The position numbers and the translations under genes were made by a program. The notes under the pieces are model-generated. The model searched no databases and had not been told where the DNA came from. It saw nothing but the letters and a program-made list of their open reading frames with translations. A stretch of DNA of 20,834 nucleotides from a virus, in IMG/VR virus record IMGVR_UViG_3300005530_000085, positions 1 to 20,834 of that record. One strand, 5' to 3'. Position 1 is the stretch's first letter, and every line of letters starts with the position of its first letter. Positions 6,684 through 11,972 of this stretch are shown here, piece after piece.

Positions 6684-6946
6684 GCGGCACGCAAGCGTAT
6701 CTTGAAGCGTTCACAGAGAGCGTCCTGACTGACGAGCAGCGCCAGAACGTCATCCTCAACTTTCTCGCGGTGCGCGACCAGCGCGACCACATGGGCGCCA
6801 CCATCGATGAGATCAAGCAGGTGCTGGATTGGGTGCTTCAGGCCAGCATGGAAGGGCTCTGTGCCGAGCTGGTCATCGATGGACGGATCGGCATTGACAT
6901 CCGCGACGGCGATATCTGCTTTACGCCGCTGGAGAGTGGGTTATGA
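6680..6946 (+). CDS. Small hypothetical protein, paralogue A of a tandem pair
   Basis: An 88-aa acidic protein starting at an ATGA overlap. Its layout is TDEQRQNVILNFLAVRDQRD, a helix ending in DEIKQVLDWVLQ, then a short strand pair GLCAELVIDGRIGIDIRDGD. The next gene has the same order of elements (TDREQSVILLNLAYSRG, IDWARQ, LLHSILTGRLFVDVDTDGE), so the two look like diverged tandem copies. The helix-helix-strand-strand pattern could be a small winged helix, which is inference. No catalytic residues are evident. Confidence 0.7.
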   Translation: MSGTQAYLEAFTESVLTDEQRQNVILNFLAVRDQRDHMGATIDEIKQVLDWVLQASMEGLCAELVIDGRIGIDIRDGDICFTPLESGL

Positions 6947-7221
6947 GCAAAGAGCCGCAGGAATTTCTAACCGACCGCGAGCAATCGGTCATCTTGTTGA
7001 ACCTCGCGTATTCGCGTGGACCCTATGGGTATTCGGCCGAAGAGGGACAGACCGTCATCGACTGGGCACGGCAGTCCCGCGTGGATCTTGGCTTATTGCA
7101 CAGCATCTTGACTGGCCGCCTGTTCGTGGATGTGGATACAGATGGGGAAATCTTATTCCGAACATCGCGAGGCGGGCAAGATTTTAGACGCGAGACAGTC
7201 TGTAAGGCGGCGGAGCGATGA
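6943..7221 (+). CDS. Small hypothetical protein, paralogue B of a tandem pair
   Basis: A 92-aa protein starting at a 4-bp overlap with paralogue A. The shared core is (T)D(R/E)(E/Q)-x-x-VIL-x-N, a middle helix, and a C-terminal (I/L)-x-(T/D)GR(I/L)-x-(I/V)D-(I/V)-x-(D/T)-DG(D/E)I strand pair. It has a longer basic tail (RTSRGGQDFRRETVCKAAER) than its sister. Function unknown. Its own end overlaps the next microprotein by 4 bp, so it belongs to one coupled chain. Confidence 0.7.
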   Translation: MSKEPQEFLTDREQSVILLNLAYSRGPYGYSAEEGQTVIDWARQSRVDLGLLHSILTGRLFVDVDTDGEILFRTSRGGQDFRRETVCKAAER

Positions 7222-7343
7222 ACGAACCGGCTGCTGCGTCCTGCCTTGGTTGCCTACTCTCACTGATTCTGTCATCGCTTTCGCTGGCCTTCACGGTCTT
7301 TATCGTCGTGCTGGTGCTGCGACTGATGGGAGTCGTGCAATGA
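7218..7343 (+). CDS. 41-aa membrane microprotein
   Basis: Starts at ATGA overlapping the stop of paralogue B and ends in TGA overlapping the next ATG, so both ends fit the coupled chain. It has a short polar start MNEPAAASC, two cysteines (Cys9, Cys12), then a long hydrophobic stretch from about residue 10 to 34 and a final RLMGVVQ. One membrane segment is likely; the N-terminal cysteine is too near the start to make a convincing lipoprotein signal. Function unknown. Confidence 0.6.
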   Translation: MNEPAAASCLGCLLSLILSSLSLAFTVFIVVLVLRLMGVVQ

Positions 7344-7558
7344 GCGATGAGACCGGCGCCATGCCCTACATAGAGGCGCGGCGCATTGCGGATGAATACG
7401 TGTCCATCCTTCGGCCCTACACCGCGCGCTGTGTCGCTGATCTGGTCCCGCAATTGGATATCTTCGGACGCGTCACCGGTTGGACGGTCGAGATGACCTG
7501 TCAGCTTCCGCAACAAGCGGCGGCCGGCCAGGTGCGCCAGAGCATCAAGGGGAGATGA
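7340..7558 (+). CDS. Hypothetical protein, 72 aa
   Basis: Start 7340 gives the 4-bp ATGA overlap with the microprotein before it; the open frame further upstream is a shadow. The protein reads as one amphipathic helix (IEARRIADEYVSILRPYTARCV) followed by an extended, probably beta part (DIFGRVTGWTVEMTCQL) and a polar basic tail. I do not recognise it. The next gene follows after 3 bp with its own ribosome site. Confidence 0.6.
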   Translation: MSDETGAMPYIEARRIADEYVSILRPYTARCVADLVPQLDIFGRVTGWTVEMTCQLPQQAAAGQVRQSIKGR

Positions 7559-7561
7559 GCC

Positions 7562-7798
7562 ATGGATGAGGAGTCAGAACCGATCATCGATAACCATTGG
7601 CGGCTCACGGTGCGCACGATGGCGACGCCCGGCGACGTGTTGATTAGCACGGATGTCACCGGCGCGGTTGATATCGAGGAGTCGGATGTGCCGGGTGTGG
7701 TCCTGCTCTCGTACGTCGATTACAGCACCGGCCGGCGTTCGCTCGTGTTCATGCCGGTGCGGAATCTCGAAGCGATCACGTTGGAGCATCTGGACTAG
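7562..7798 (+). CDS. Hypothetical protein, 78 aa, beta-rich
   Basis: A 78-aa acidic protein with a good ribosome site (GGGGAGA) a few bases before the ATG. Alternating hydrophobic residues (WRLTVRTM, GDVLISTDV, VVLLSYVDYS, RSLVFMPV) suggest a small beta barrel or sandwich. Not recognised. No cysteines and no conserved catalytic motif are visible. It lies between two coupled chains in the accessory operon; the following gene starts 10 bp after its stop behind an AGGAGG site. Confidence 0.6.
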   Translation: MDEESEPIIDNHWRLTVRTMATPGDVLISTDVTGAVDIEESDVPGVVLLSYVDYSTGRRSLVFMPVRNLEAITLEHLD

Positions 7799-7808
7799 GA
7801 GGCAGGCC

Positions 7809-8087
7809 ATGACTATCACCATCGACCCGCGACGCATCCCGCGCGACACGCTGCAAACCCTCGTCAACACCTACATCGACCAGCTCTATGCGGAGCTTGA
7901 CGAGGCGCATGCGACGATCGCCCGTCTGAGCGAAGAGAACGAGGGGCTGAAGGGCGACAAGGAGGATTTAGAGGGCGATCTGGTCAAGGTCATGCAGTGG
8001 CGCAAGGAGCTGATTGACGAGAATGACAGGCTGAAGGCGGAGCTTGCTGAGCGCGGGTCGGTGCTGGGTGTGGAAGGGGTCTTTTGA
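7809..8087 (+). CDS. Coiled-coil protein, 92 aa
   Basis: Start 7809 lies behind a strong ribosome site TAGGAGGCAGGCC. After a short N-terminal part (TITIDPRRIPRD) the rest is a long acidic coiled coil with heptad pattern (YAELDEAHATIARLSEEN, GLKGDKEDLEGDLVK, ELIDENDRLKAELAE). It may be a scaffold or oligomeriser. It abuts a second, larger coiled-coil gene with a 1-bp TGATG overlap, so the two could form a complex (inference). Confidence 0.65.
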   Translation: MTITIDPRRIPRDTLQTLVNTYIDQLYAELDEAHATIARLSEENEGLKGDKEDLEGDLVKVMQWRKELIDENDRLKAELAERGSVLGVEGVF

Positions 8088-8791
8088 TGGCACGCTTAGG
8101 AGATTCCGTTACGTTTAGCGCGCGGGTTGTCATGGATCGCGTCGAGACTGATGCACCACCGACTGACTGGAAAGCGGTCTGCACCGCACAGGCGCTCGCG
8201 CTCTCCGAGGAGATGATCGGGTACATCAAACAGCGTGACGAGGCCGTACTCGCTCGTCAATGCGCACAGGACGACGGCAAGCGCTGGCGCAAGGTGAACG
8301 CAGAACTGCGCGATGAGCTGACCGAGGCGCGTGAGACGGTCAAGTGGCTCGGGCAACGTATAGCGAATCAGCGGCGCGCTATCCGTCAGAAGCATGGCGA
8401 GGTCGAGACGGTGCTGCATCTGAATGATCGTCAACGCAAGATCATCGAGGGCTTGCGCGAACAACTCGATACCGTGAATGGACTCTATCACCAGGCGTGC
8501 GAGAACAAGACGACACTATCTGAGGTCGAACTGATGGATCAGATCAGGTCTATGAAGGCAGAGCGCGAAGAGCTATCGGCACTTGCAAAGCGCCAGGGCC
8601 ACAGAATCGATGCGCTGAAGCAGGAACTGGAAGAGGCAAGCCGCAAGCTGGTGGAACGCGATCACCCACTGATCGAACATGCCGAGCCACAGATCGTGAT
8701 CCCCATTCACATGGACGATAAATGGGTGCAGGACGTCGTGCTACGGCTCAGCCACTACACCAAGCCGTACGGATCGGATGGCGCGAAATGA
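8087..8791 (+). CDS. Large coiled-coil protein, 234 aa
   Basis: Start 8087 is the TGATG overlap with the previous gene (a TTG at 8084 is also in frame). Residues about 35-200 form long charged helices with heptad periodicity, including ELRDELTEARETVKWLGQRI, IIEGLREQLDTVNGLY and RIDALKQELEEASRKLVE. The ends are non-helical: an N-terminal MARLGDSVTFSARV and a C-terminal IVIPIHMDDKWVQDVVLRL. No enzymatic motif. Function unknown; it overlaps the next gene by 4 bp. Confidence 0.65.
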   Translation: MARLGDSVTFSARVVMDRVETDAPPTDWKAVCTAQALALSEEMIGYIKQRDEAVLARQCAQDDGKRWRKVNAELRDELTEARETVKWLGQRIANQRRAIRQKHGEVETVLHLNDRQRKIIEGLREQLDTVNGLYHQACENKTTLSEVELMDQIRSMKAEREELSALAKRQGHRIDALKQELEEASRKLVERDHPLIEHAEPQIVIPIHMDDKWVQDVVLRLSHYTKPYGSDGAK

Positions 8792-9252
8792 CCGCTGACG
8801 AGACGACGGCCCTTGATGATGCGGATACTGTACCGTCGATCACTGAACTGATTGACGAGCTTCGCGAGCACGTGTCGGGACGCGTAGCGTTCTGCCAGAT
8901 CTGCGACGGCGCGCTGACCGTGCATCGCGAGTTCACGCCCGATAGCGATTACAGCATTGAACGAGATGATGTCTACGTGACCGGCCCCTGCGTCGATCAG
9001 CCAGATCACCGGCATGAGCAACGCGAAGACGAAATCATCGCCTATGCCGACGGGCAGATGTTGGAGCGCTCCGTTCTCGAATATGGCGTGTTGAGGCTCT
9101 GCGCCGAAGTCGAACGCCTGCGTGCCTGGCTCGAAAGTATCGAAGCCGTCACTGAAGCTCAGAATGGCCCTCGATGCCCGGGATTGTGGCTATTGGACGC
9201 CGCATGGGAATCAGCGCGCAAGGCATTGGCCGGAGAGGCGGTGCCCGAATGA
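8788..9252 (+). CDS. Putative zinc-binding accessory protein, 154 aa
   Basis: Starts at ATGA and contains CQIC (about residues 38-41) followed at a distance by GPCVDQPDHRH, a plausible Cys/His set for one metal site. The C-terminal half is helical (LRLCAEVERLRAWLESIE, LDAAWESARKALAGEAVPE). The opening MTADETTA and the ending ALAGEAVPE recur in the next gene (MSADETPA, ALVGEAVPDE), and the DNA at these borders is repeated. Function unknown. Confidence 0.6.
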   Translation: MTADETTALDDADTVPSITELIDELREHVSGRVAFCQICDGALTVHREFTPDSDYSIERDDVYVTGPCVDQPDHRHEQREDEIIAYADGQMLERSVLEYGVLRLCAEVERLRAWLESIEAVTEAQNGPRCPGLWLLDAAWESARKALAGEAVPE

Positions 9253-9262
9253 GCGCTGACGA
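9220..9262 (+). repeat. Gene-border repeat, copy 1
   Basis: About 43 nt covering the end of one gene and the start of the next. It is similar to 9573-9613 and includes the identical 14-mer GAGGCGGTGCCCGA (9235-9248 and 9588-9601), followed by (A)TGAG(C/T)GCTGA. The start side also resembles the border at 8788, where 22 of 24 bases match. The repeat encodes the shared ALxGEAVPE ending and MSADE beginning. Confidence 0.7.
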
Positions 9263-9611
9263 GACGCCGGCCGCCCGCGTGGAGCCGATGAGCGAGGAGC
9301 GGATCCTGGACCTGTATGAATTGGCCTATGACCCATTGGATTGGGATACGGATGGCAACGTCAAGCTGCCTCATGGTCTGGTCGCTGAATATTACGAGGA
9401 ACTAATCCGCCTCCGCGCGGTCATCGCCGAGCGGGACGCGGAGATTCGAGAGCTGCTGCCAATGGCGGAAGCCTGGTACGACCACAATTGCGAGTCTGGC
9501 GGATATGACCCGATCAACGGCGACTGGGCGACGGAGCAATTTCGGCACGATGAACAGGTGATCAGTCAGGCGAAGGCGTTGGTAGGCGAGGCGGTGCCCG
9601 ATGAGTGCTGA
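9249..9611 (+). CDS. Hypothetical accessory protein, 120 aa
   Basis: Start 9249 is the 4-bp ATGA overlap with the gene before; the open frame upstream is a shadow. Acidic and helical, with EYYEELIRLRAVIAERDAEI as a short coiled coil and a C-terminal helix QVISQAKALVGEAVPDE. Its first and last residues copy those of its neighbours (see the repeat features at 9220-9262 and 9573-9613). Not recognised. Ends in an 11-bp overlap with the next gene. Confidence 0.6.
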   Translation: MSADETPAARVEPMSEERILDLYELAYDPLDWDTDGNVKLPHGLVAEYYEELIRLRAVIAERDAEIRELLPMAEAWYDHNCESGGYDPINGDWATEQFRHDEQVISQAKALVGEAVPDEC

Positions 9612-9613
9612 GC
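9573..9613 (+). repeat. Gene-border repeat, copy 2
   Basis: Second copy of the border repeat at 9220-9262, again covering a stop/start junction. One base is lost relative to copy 1, which changes the junction from a 4-bp to an 11-bp overlap. Repeated seams like this suggest gene duplication or recombination at gene borders. Confidence 0.7.
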
Positions 9614-9816
9614 AGCCGAGCGGACCGACAACGGTGGTCAATACGGCGTCGGTCAATGATAAGCCAGTACCCCTGGCGGGCGGAGTTATCCAGCAGATCA
9701 TCGAGCAACTCTACCCCTTTGTCGCGCTTGATATGGGGCATTGGCAAGAGCCGCCTGCCGTGCAGGAATCGACGGCGATTCGGGCCATGGTGGCGGAACG
9801 GAGCGAGGGAGAATGA
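9601..9816 (+). CDS. Hypothetical accessory protein, 71 aa
   Basis: Begins MSAEQPSG, continuing the shared start of its two upstream neighbours, and ends AERSEGE, shared with the next gene (AERSEE). It has a low-complexity N-terminal third, one helix (IIQQIIEQLYPFV is in reality GGVIQQIIEQLYPFV) and a polar end. The GTGCCCG just upstream gives no clear ribosome site, so coupling to the gene before is likely. Not recognised. Confidence 0.5.
   Translation: MSAEQPSGPTTVVNTASVNDKPVPLAGGVIQQIIEQLYPFVALDMGHWQEPPAVQESTAIRAMVAERSEGE
9792..9808 (+). repeat. 17-bp gene-end repeat, copy 1
   Basis: GGCGGAACGGAGCGAGG occurs here and again, identical, at 10088-10104. Both copies encode the C-terminal AERSE end of neighbouring genes. 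Confidence 0.75.
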
Positions 9817-10109
9817 ATAACCTCCATGCGATTGAACAGACGAAACCGATGGATATTTTGCGTTGTCTCCGACAGCCGCCCGAAGTCTGGCGCGATGTCG
9901 AACAGGAGATCACGCGACACTGGTTCGGAAAAGCGAAACGCGCTGCCCTCGGTGAGGCGGCTGATGATCCGAGTGCTCGATTCCCGTATGACGGCTGGTT
10001 GCGCGTCGAGATTTTTGAGGTGCTTCTGGCAGTTGATGTCCCGGTGACCCGCCTATTCACGCTGATGGCTCTGCGGCATCGGGCGCGGGCGGAACGGAGC
10101 GAGGAGTGA
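9813..10109 (+). CDS. Hypothetical accessory protein, 98 aa
   Basis: Start 9813 is the ATGA overlap with the previous gene; upstream in-frame sequence belongs to another frame of that gene. Predicted mostly helical, with MDILRCLRQPPEVWRDVEQE, a basic patch WFGKAKRAALG and a hydrophobic helix VEIFEVLLAVDVPVTRLFTL. Ends in RARAERSEE, encoded by the second copy of the 17-bp repeat. Function not recognised. Confidence 0.6.
   Translation: MNNLHAIEQTKPMDILRCLRQPPEVWRDVEQEITRHWFGKAKRAALGEAADDPSARFPYDGWLRVEIFEVLLAVDVPVTRLFTLMALRHRARAERSEE
10088..10104 (+). repeat. 17-bp gene-end repeat, copy 2
   Basis: Identical to 9792-9808, at the 3' end of the gene that stops at 10109. Confidence 0.75.
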
Positions 10110-10119
10110 GGAGGGGTCT

Positions 10120-10434
10120 ATGTCCTACCCATGCTTCCTGACCACAGGCGACAGTGCAGACGCTGAGCGCCCCGGCGCGATGTGGTTTGGTGTCGGCTTC
10201 GACGGCGCGACGGTCTGGATGGTAACGCTGCCCGGTGGCGCCATCTTTAGTCAGGACAACATCGCAATCGACGGCACGCACTGGCAGATAAGCGGCTCGC
10301 CACCGAATGTCACGGTGCACCCGTCGATCAACGTCATGGCGCCCGAACACATGCGCTATCACGGCTGGCTGCGTGACGGCGTGCTCTCGGACGATCTTGA
10401 GGGACGGACCTATGAGAGCGAGCAGCCATCATGA
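10120..10434 (+). CDS. DUF6527-like protein
   Basis: A 104-aa protein with a ribosome site GAGGAGTGAGGAGG about 8 nt before the ATG. Its layout PGAMWFGVGF, VTLPGGAIF, THWQISGSPPNVTVHPSI, then YHGWLRDGVL matches, from memory, the DUF6527 family common in phages: a Trp after a strand, PSI, and a terminal xHGxLRxG(V/I)L. The molecular role of the family in phages is not known to me. It overlaps the next gene by 4 bp. Confidence 0.55.
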   Translation: MSYPCFLTTGDSADAERPGAMWFGVGFDGATVWMVTLPGGAIFSQDNIAIDGTHWQISGSPPNVTVHPSINVMAPEHMRYHGWLRDGVLSDDLEGRTYESEQPS

Positions 10435-10823
10435 TCGACAAGGTGCGGGTGGAGCGGATACTTGCCGATGTTCGGGAGGCCGAACGATTGCGCGAACGAC
10501 GCGACTGGAATCCCGCGATGATTACCGGTGGCGAGTTGTCCGCACGCAGCGCGGCGTTCAATGCGCAAGCCAAGAAGCTTCAGCGATCGTTCCCGCTCGA
10601 TGTTCAGGCGCAACTCCTGACCGATTACCTCGCGCTGCGCGCCATCGTCGAGGCACTGGCCAAGAGACAACCGATTACGGTGAGCACGCCGGGCGTCTAT
10701 TACTGCACCCTCTGTGGGGCGGAATGGTCATCTGCTGAGATGCCCACGCTTGAGACGCACGATGAGAACTGCCCGTACCGGATGGCTGTCGAGGCCATAG
10801 GATCGGACGACGATGACCACTGA
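10431..10823 (+). CDS. C2HC zinc-finger accessory protein
   Basis: A 130-aa protein. The first 80 residues are helical and basic (IDKVRVERILADVREAERLR, FNAQAKKLQRSF). At about residues 86-112 it carries YYCTLCGAEW, then LETHDENCPYR: a CxxC plus HxxxxC set spaced as in a C2HC zinc finger, a type frequent in small phage proteins of unknown role. The acidic tail SDDDDH overlaps the start of the next gene by 11 bp. It may bind nucleic acid or a protein; undecided. Confidence 0.65.
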   Translation: MIDKVRVERILADVREAERLRERRDWNPAMITGGELSARSAAFNAQAKKLQRSFPLDVQAQLLTDYLALRAIVEALAKRQPITVSTPGVYYCTLCGAEWSSAEMPTLETHDENCPYRMAVEAIGSDDDDH

Positions 10824-11184
10824 GAACGACTATACGCCACGCCGCGTGCTTCATGGGCTTTCGTTGCTGCCCTATCTGCGTCTGCCGCTCAGCACGCCGG
10901 AACACCTCGGACAGCAACATCAGAAGCGCACCGTTTCAGGTGTCGCGCTAGAGGATCAAATTGACGAGCTGGCCGATCTTGAGCGCGCCTTACGGATGCT
11001 GCCCGATCGGCCCTTTGTGGCTGTCTGCCTGTTCGCGATTTATGGCGTACCGATCGATCAGATTGCCGATGCGCTGGCCATGCCGCAACGCGACGCCGGC
11101 TGGCTCTGCGAACAGGCCGCACGCGAGATGGCGCGGTCACTCGGCTGGCGCGGCCCGCGCTCCTGGCATGCTGAGCGGTGCTAG
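10813..11184 (+). CDS. Sigma-region-4-like putative late-gene regulator
   Basis: A 123-aa protein. Residues about 48-115 (QIDELADLERALRMLPDRPF, FAIYGVPIDQIADALAM, then WLCEQAAREMARSLGW) fit a sigma70 region 4-type HTH: a helix before the LP motif, then a two-helix HTH with the second helix following PQRDAG. No region 2 is present. Such HTH proteins (ArpU, RinA-like and sigma-like regulators) typically sit just before the terminase block and switch on late genes. Here it is the last gene before the strong promoter at 11217 and the head module. The DNA-binding helix is less canonical than in true sigma factors, so the call is moderate. Confidence 0.55.
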   Translation: MTTENDYTPRRVLHGLSLLPYLRLPLSTPEHLGQQHQKRTVSGVALEDQIDELADLERALRMLPDRPFVAVCLFAIYGVPIDQIADALAMPQRDAGWLCEQAAREMARSLGWRGPRSWHAERC

Positions 11185-11190
11185 AATTAC

Positions 11191-11244
11191 AGAATCAACG
11201 GATTCTACAGAGAGACTTGACAGATGCAAAAGTCATGCTATACT
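11191..11244 (+). promoter_or_regulatory. Strong promoter with upstream palindrome (site 3) for the tRNA block
   Basis: TTGACA (11217-11222), 16-bp spacer, TATACT (11239-11244) preceded by TGC, giving an extended -10. The 16-nt palindrome AGAATCAACGGATTCT (11191-11206; arms AGAATC/GATTCT) is centred about 52 bp upstream of the predicted start near 11251. It shares GAATCNNCGGATT with sites at 1316 and 6236. The first tRNA begins 20 nt after the predicted start, so this promoter very probably transcribes the tRNA block. Confidence 0.75.
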
Positions 11245-11270
11245 GAGAGTGTGAGGAACGCACGATGCCT

Positions 11271-11343
11271 GCTTTCGTAGCTCAATTGGCAGAGCGGCTG
11301 TTTTGTAAACAGCGGGTTGTGGGTTCGAAGCCTACCGGAAGCT
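11271..11343 (+). tRNA. tRNA-Thr(UGU)
   Basis: Full cloverleaf. Acceptor GCTTTCG/CGGAAGC, D stem GCTC/GAGC with GG in the loop, anticodon stem GCTGT/ACAGC with loop TTTGTAA (anticodon TGT, U33 present), variable GGGTT, T arm GTGGG-TTCGAAG-CCTAC. CCA is not encoded. It would read ACA codons. First element of the noncoding block. Confidence 0.95.
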
Positions 11344-11398
11344 CTAGGGTGGCGGCGTGGCTATATGACACGCGAATCGCGCATCAGGGAGTTGTCAA

Positions 11399-11468
11399 CG
11401 GGAGGTGGTGCAGTGGTAGCACGCGCCATGTGGTTGGCAAGGGGGCTGTTCGATTCAGTCCCTCCCGA
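11399..11468 (+). tRNA. tRNA-like, possibly His(GUG), with abnormal anticodon loop
   Basis: Perfect acceptor CGGGAGG/CCTCCCG, D arm GTGC-AGTGGTA-GCAC, T arm GGCTG-TTCGATT-CAGTC. The anticodon arm is short: GCCA/TGGC closes a 6-nt loop TGTGGT (or GCC/GGC an 8-nt loop), one base off the usual seven. If U33 is 11429 or 11431 the anticodon cannot be fixed; TGTGG with U33 then GTG would be His. A C-A mismatch sits at the outer pair. Isotype is uncertain. Confidence 0.55.
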
Positions 11469-11534
11469 TTAAAACGAGGCGTCACTTCACGCCTACCTGA
11501 TGCTTAGCCGGGGCAGGACCGGCCCACCCTACAC
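11469..11534 (+). other. Spacer between tRNAs with two small hairpins
   Basis: AGGCGT-CACTTC-ACGCCT is a 6-bp hairpin and GCCGG-GGCAGGA-CCGGC a 5-bp hairpin. No coding frame with a ribosome site. They may be processing signals or tRNA remnants. Confidence 0.3.
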
Positions 11535-11607
11535 GGGCCTATAGCTCTAACGGCAGAGCGGCGCCCTTGCAAGGCGATGGTTCGGGGTTCGAATCCTCGT
11601 GGGTCCA
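11535..11607 (+). tRNA. tRNA-Ala(UGC)
   Basis: Acceptor GGGCCTA/TGGGTCC carries the G3-U70 wobble that identifies alanine tRNAs. D stem GCTC/GAGC, anticodon stem GCGCC/GGCGA (outer G-A mismatch) with loop CTTGCAA (anticodon TGC), variable TGGTT, T arm CGGGG-TTCGAAT-CCTCG. CCA not encoded. Reads GCA codons. Confidence 0.93.
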
Positions 11608-11711
11608 CGGACGGTGTCCAAATACACCCAACCCCGACCGGGTTGTAAAGCCTTGGCATGACGTTGCCGGTAAAGATCGGTGCGAAGAAATCTCGCGGGA
11701 AACCGGCGGTC
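11608..11711 (+). ncRNA. Structured spacer, no gene seen
   Basis: A run of hairpins: GGTGT/ACACC with a 6-nt loop, CAACCC/GGGTTG with a 5-nt loop, GGCA/TGCC, and an outer GCCGGT/ACCGGC enclosing GCGA-AGAAATC-TCGC. No T-run follows any of them and no complete tRNA can be folded. It may be an RNA in its own right or the remains of one or two tRNAs. Confidence 0.3.
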
Positions 11712-11790
11712 GTCTCTGTAGTTCAAATAGAAAGAACACCGGGGCCTTGAACAAGCACCGGCGACATCGGGGCGGTACCGATCAGGGACA
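11712..11790 (+). tRNA. tRNA-like with lengthened anticodon arm, possibly Phe(GAA)
   Basis: Acceptor GTCTCTG/CAGGGAC (7 bp) and D stem GTTC/GAAC fit a tRNA. The D loop lacks the GG pair, and the T arm ATCGG/CCGAT has the non-standard loop GGCGGTA instead of TTCRANY. The anticodon arm is 23 nt, not 17: CCGGGGC/GCACCGG (one G-A mismatch) around CTTGAACAA, whose centre is GAA (Phe). Either a decayed tRNA or a tRNA-shaped RNA; its 3' part overlaps a terminator-like hairpin. Confidence 0.4.
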
Positions 11791-11801
11791 CCGACCTTTT
11801 T
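11770..11801 (+). terminator. Terminator-like hairpin overlapping the tRNA-like element
   Basis: GGGCGGT (11770-11776) pairs with ACCGACC (11790-11796) with one mismatch across a 13-nt loop and is followed by TTTTTATT. Its stem uses T-arm and 3' bases of the tRNA-like element, so only one of the two structures can form at a time. Confidence 0.45.
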
Positions 11802-11834
11802 ATTGACTGGGCATGGCCCTGATGCCGGGCCACA

Positions 11835-11906
11835 GCGCATGTAGCTCAGTGGTAGAGCGGACGGTCTCAACAGCCACGGTCGCAGGTTCGAGTCCTGCCA
11901 TGCGCA
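11835..11906 (+). tRNA. tRNA-like with defective anticodon stem
   Basis: Acceptor GCGCATG/CATGCGC (perfect), D arm GCTC-AGTGGTA-GAGC, T arm GCAGG-TTCGAGT-CCTGC are all canonical and the total length is right (72 nt). The 23 nt between D and T arms do not give a 5-bp anticodon stem. The best fold is GGT/GCC next to loop CTCAACA (anticodon CAA, Leu), with two outer mismatches; a register giving CTC (Glu) has 3 of 5 pairs. No long variable arm, which argues against Leu. Isotype open. Confidence 0.6.
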
Positions 11907-11972
11907 CACCGAGTGTTAGCCGAGCTTGGAAGGCGCCATAAAGTCGGCTCGTGGCCATGACGAAGCGTGGCA

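Noticed and set aside
9769-9784. GAATC-GACGGC-GATTC as a fourth operator
   Set aside because: It has a 6-nt instead of 4-nt centre, lies inside a gene and has no promoter beside it; probably chance.
11265-11507. 80-codon open frame across the first two tRNA loci
   Set aside because: It covers the Thr tRNA and the second tRNA-like element, and has no ribosome site; an accidental frame.
11547-11909. 120-codon minus-strand frame over the tRNA block
   Set aside because: It is antisense to the Ala tRNA and two tRNA-like elements; its conserved-looking peptide parts are reverse complements of tRNA T arms, a known annotation artefact.
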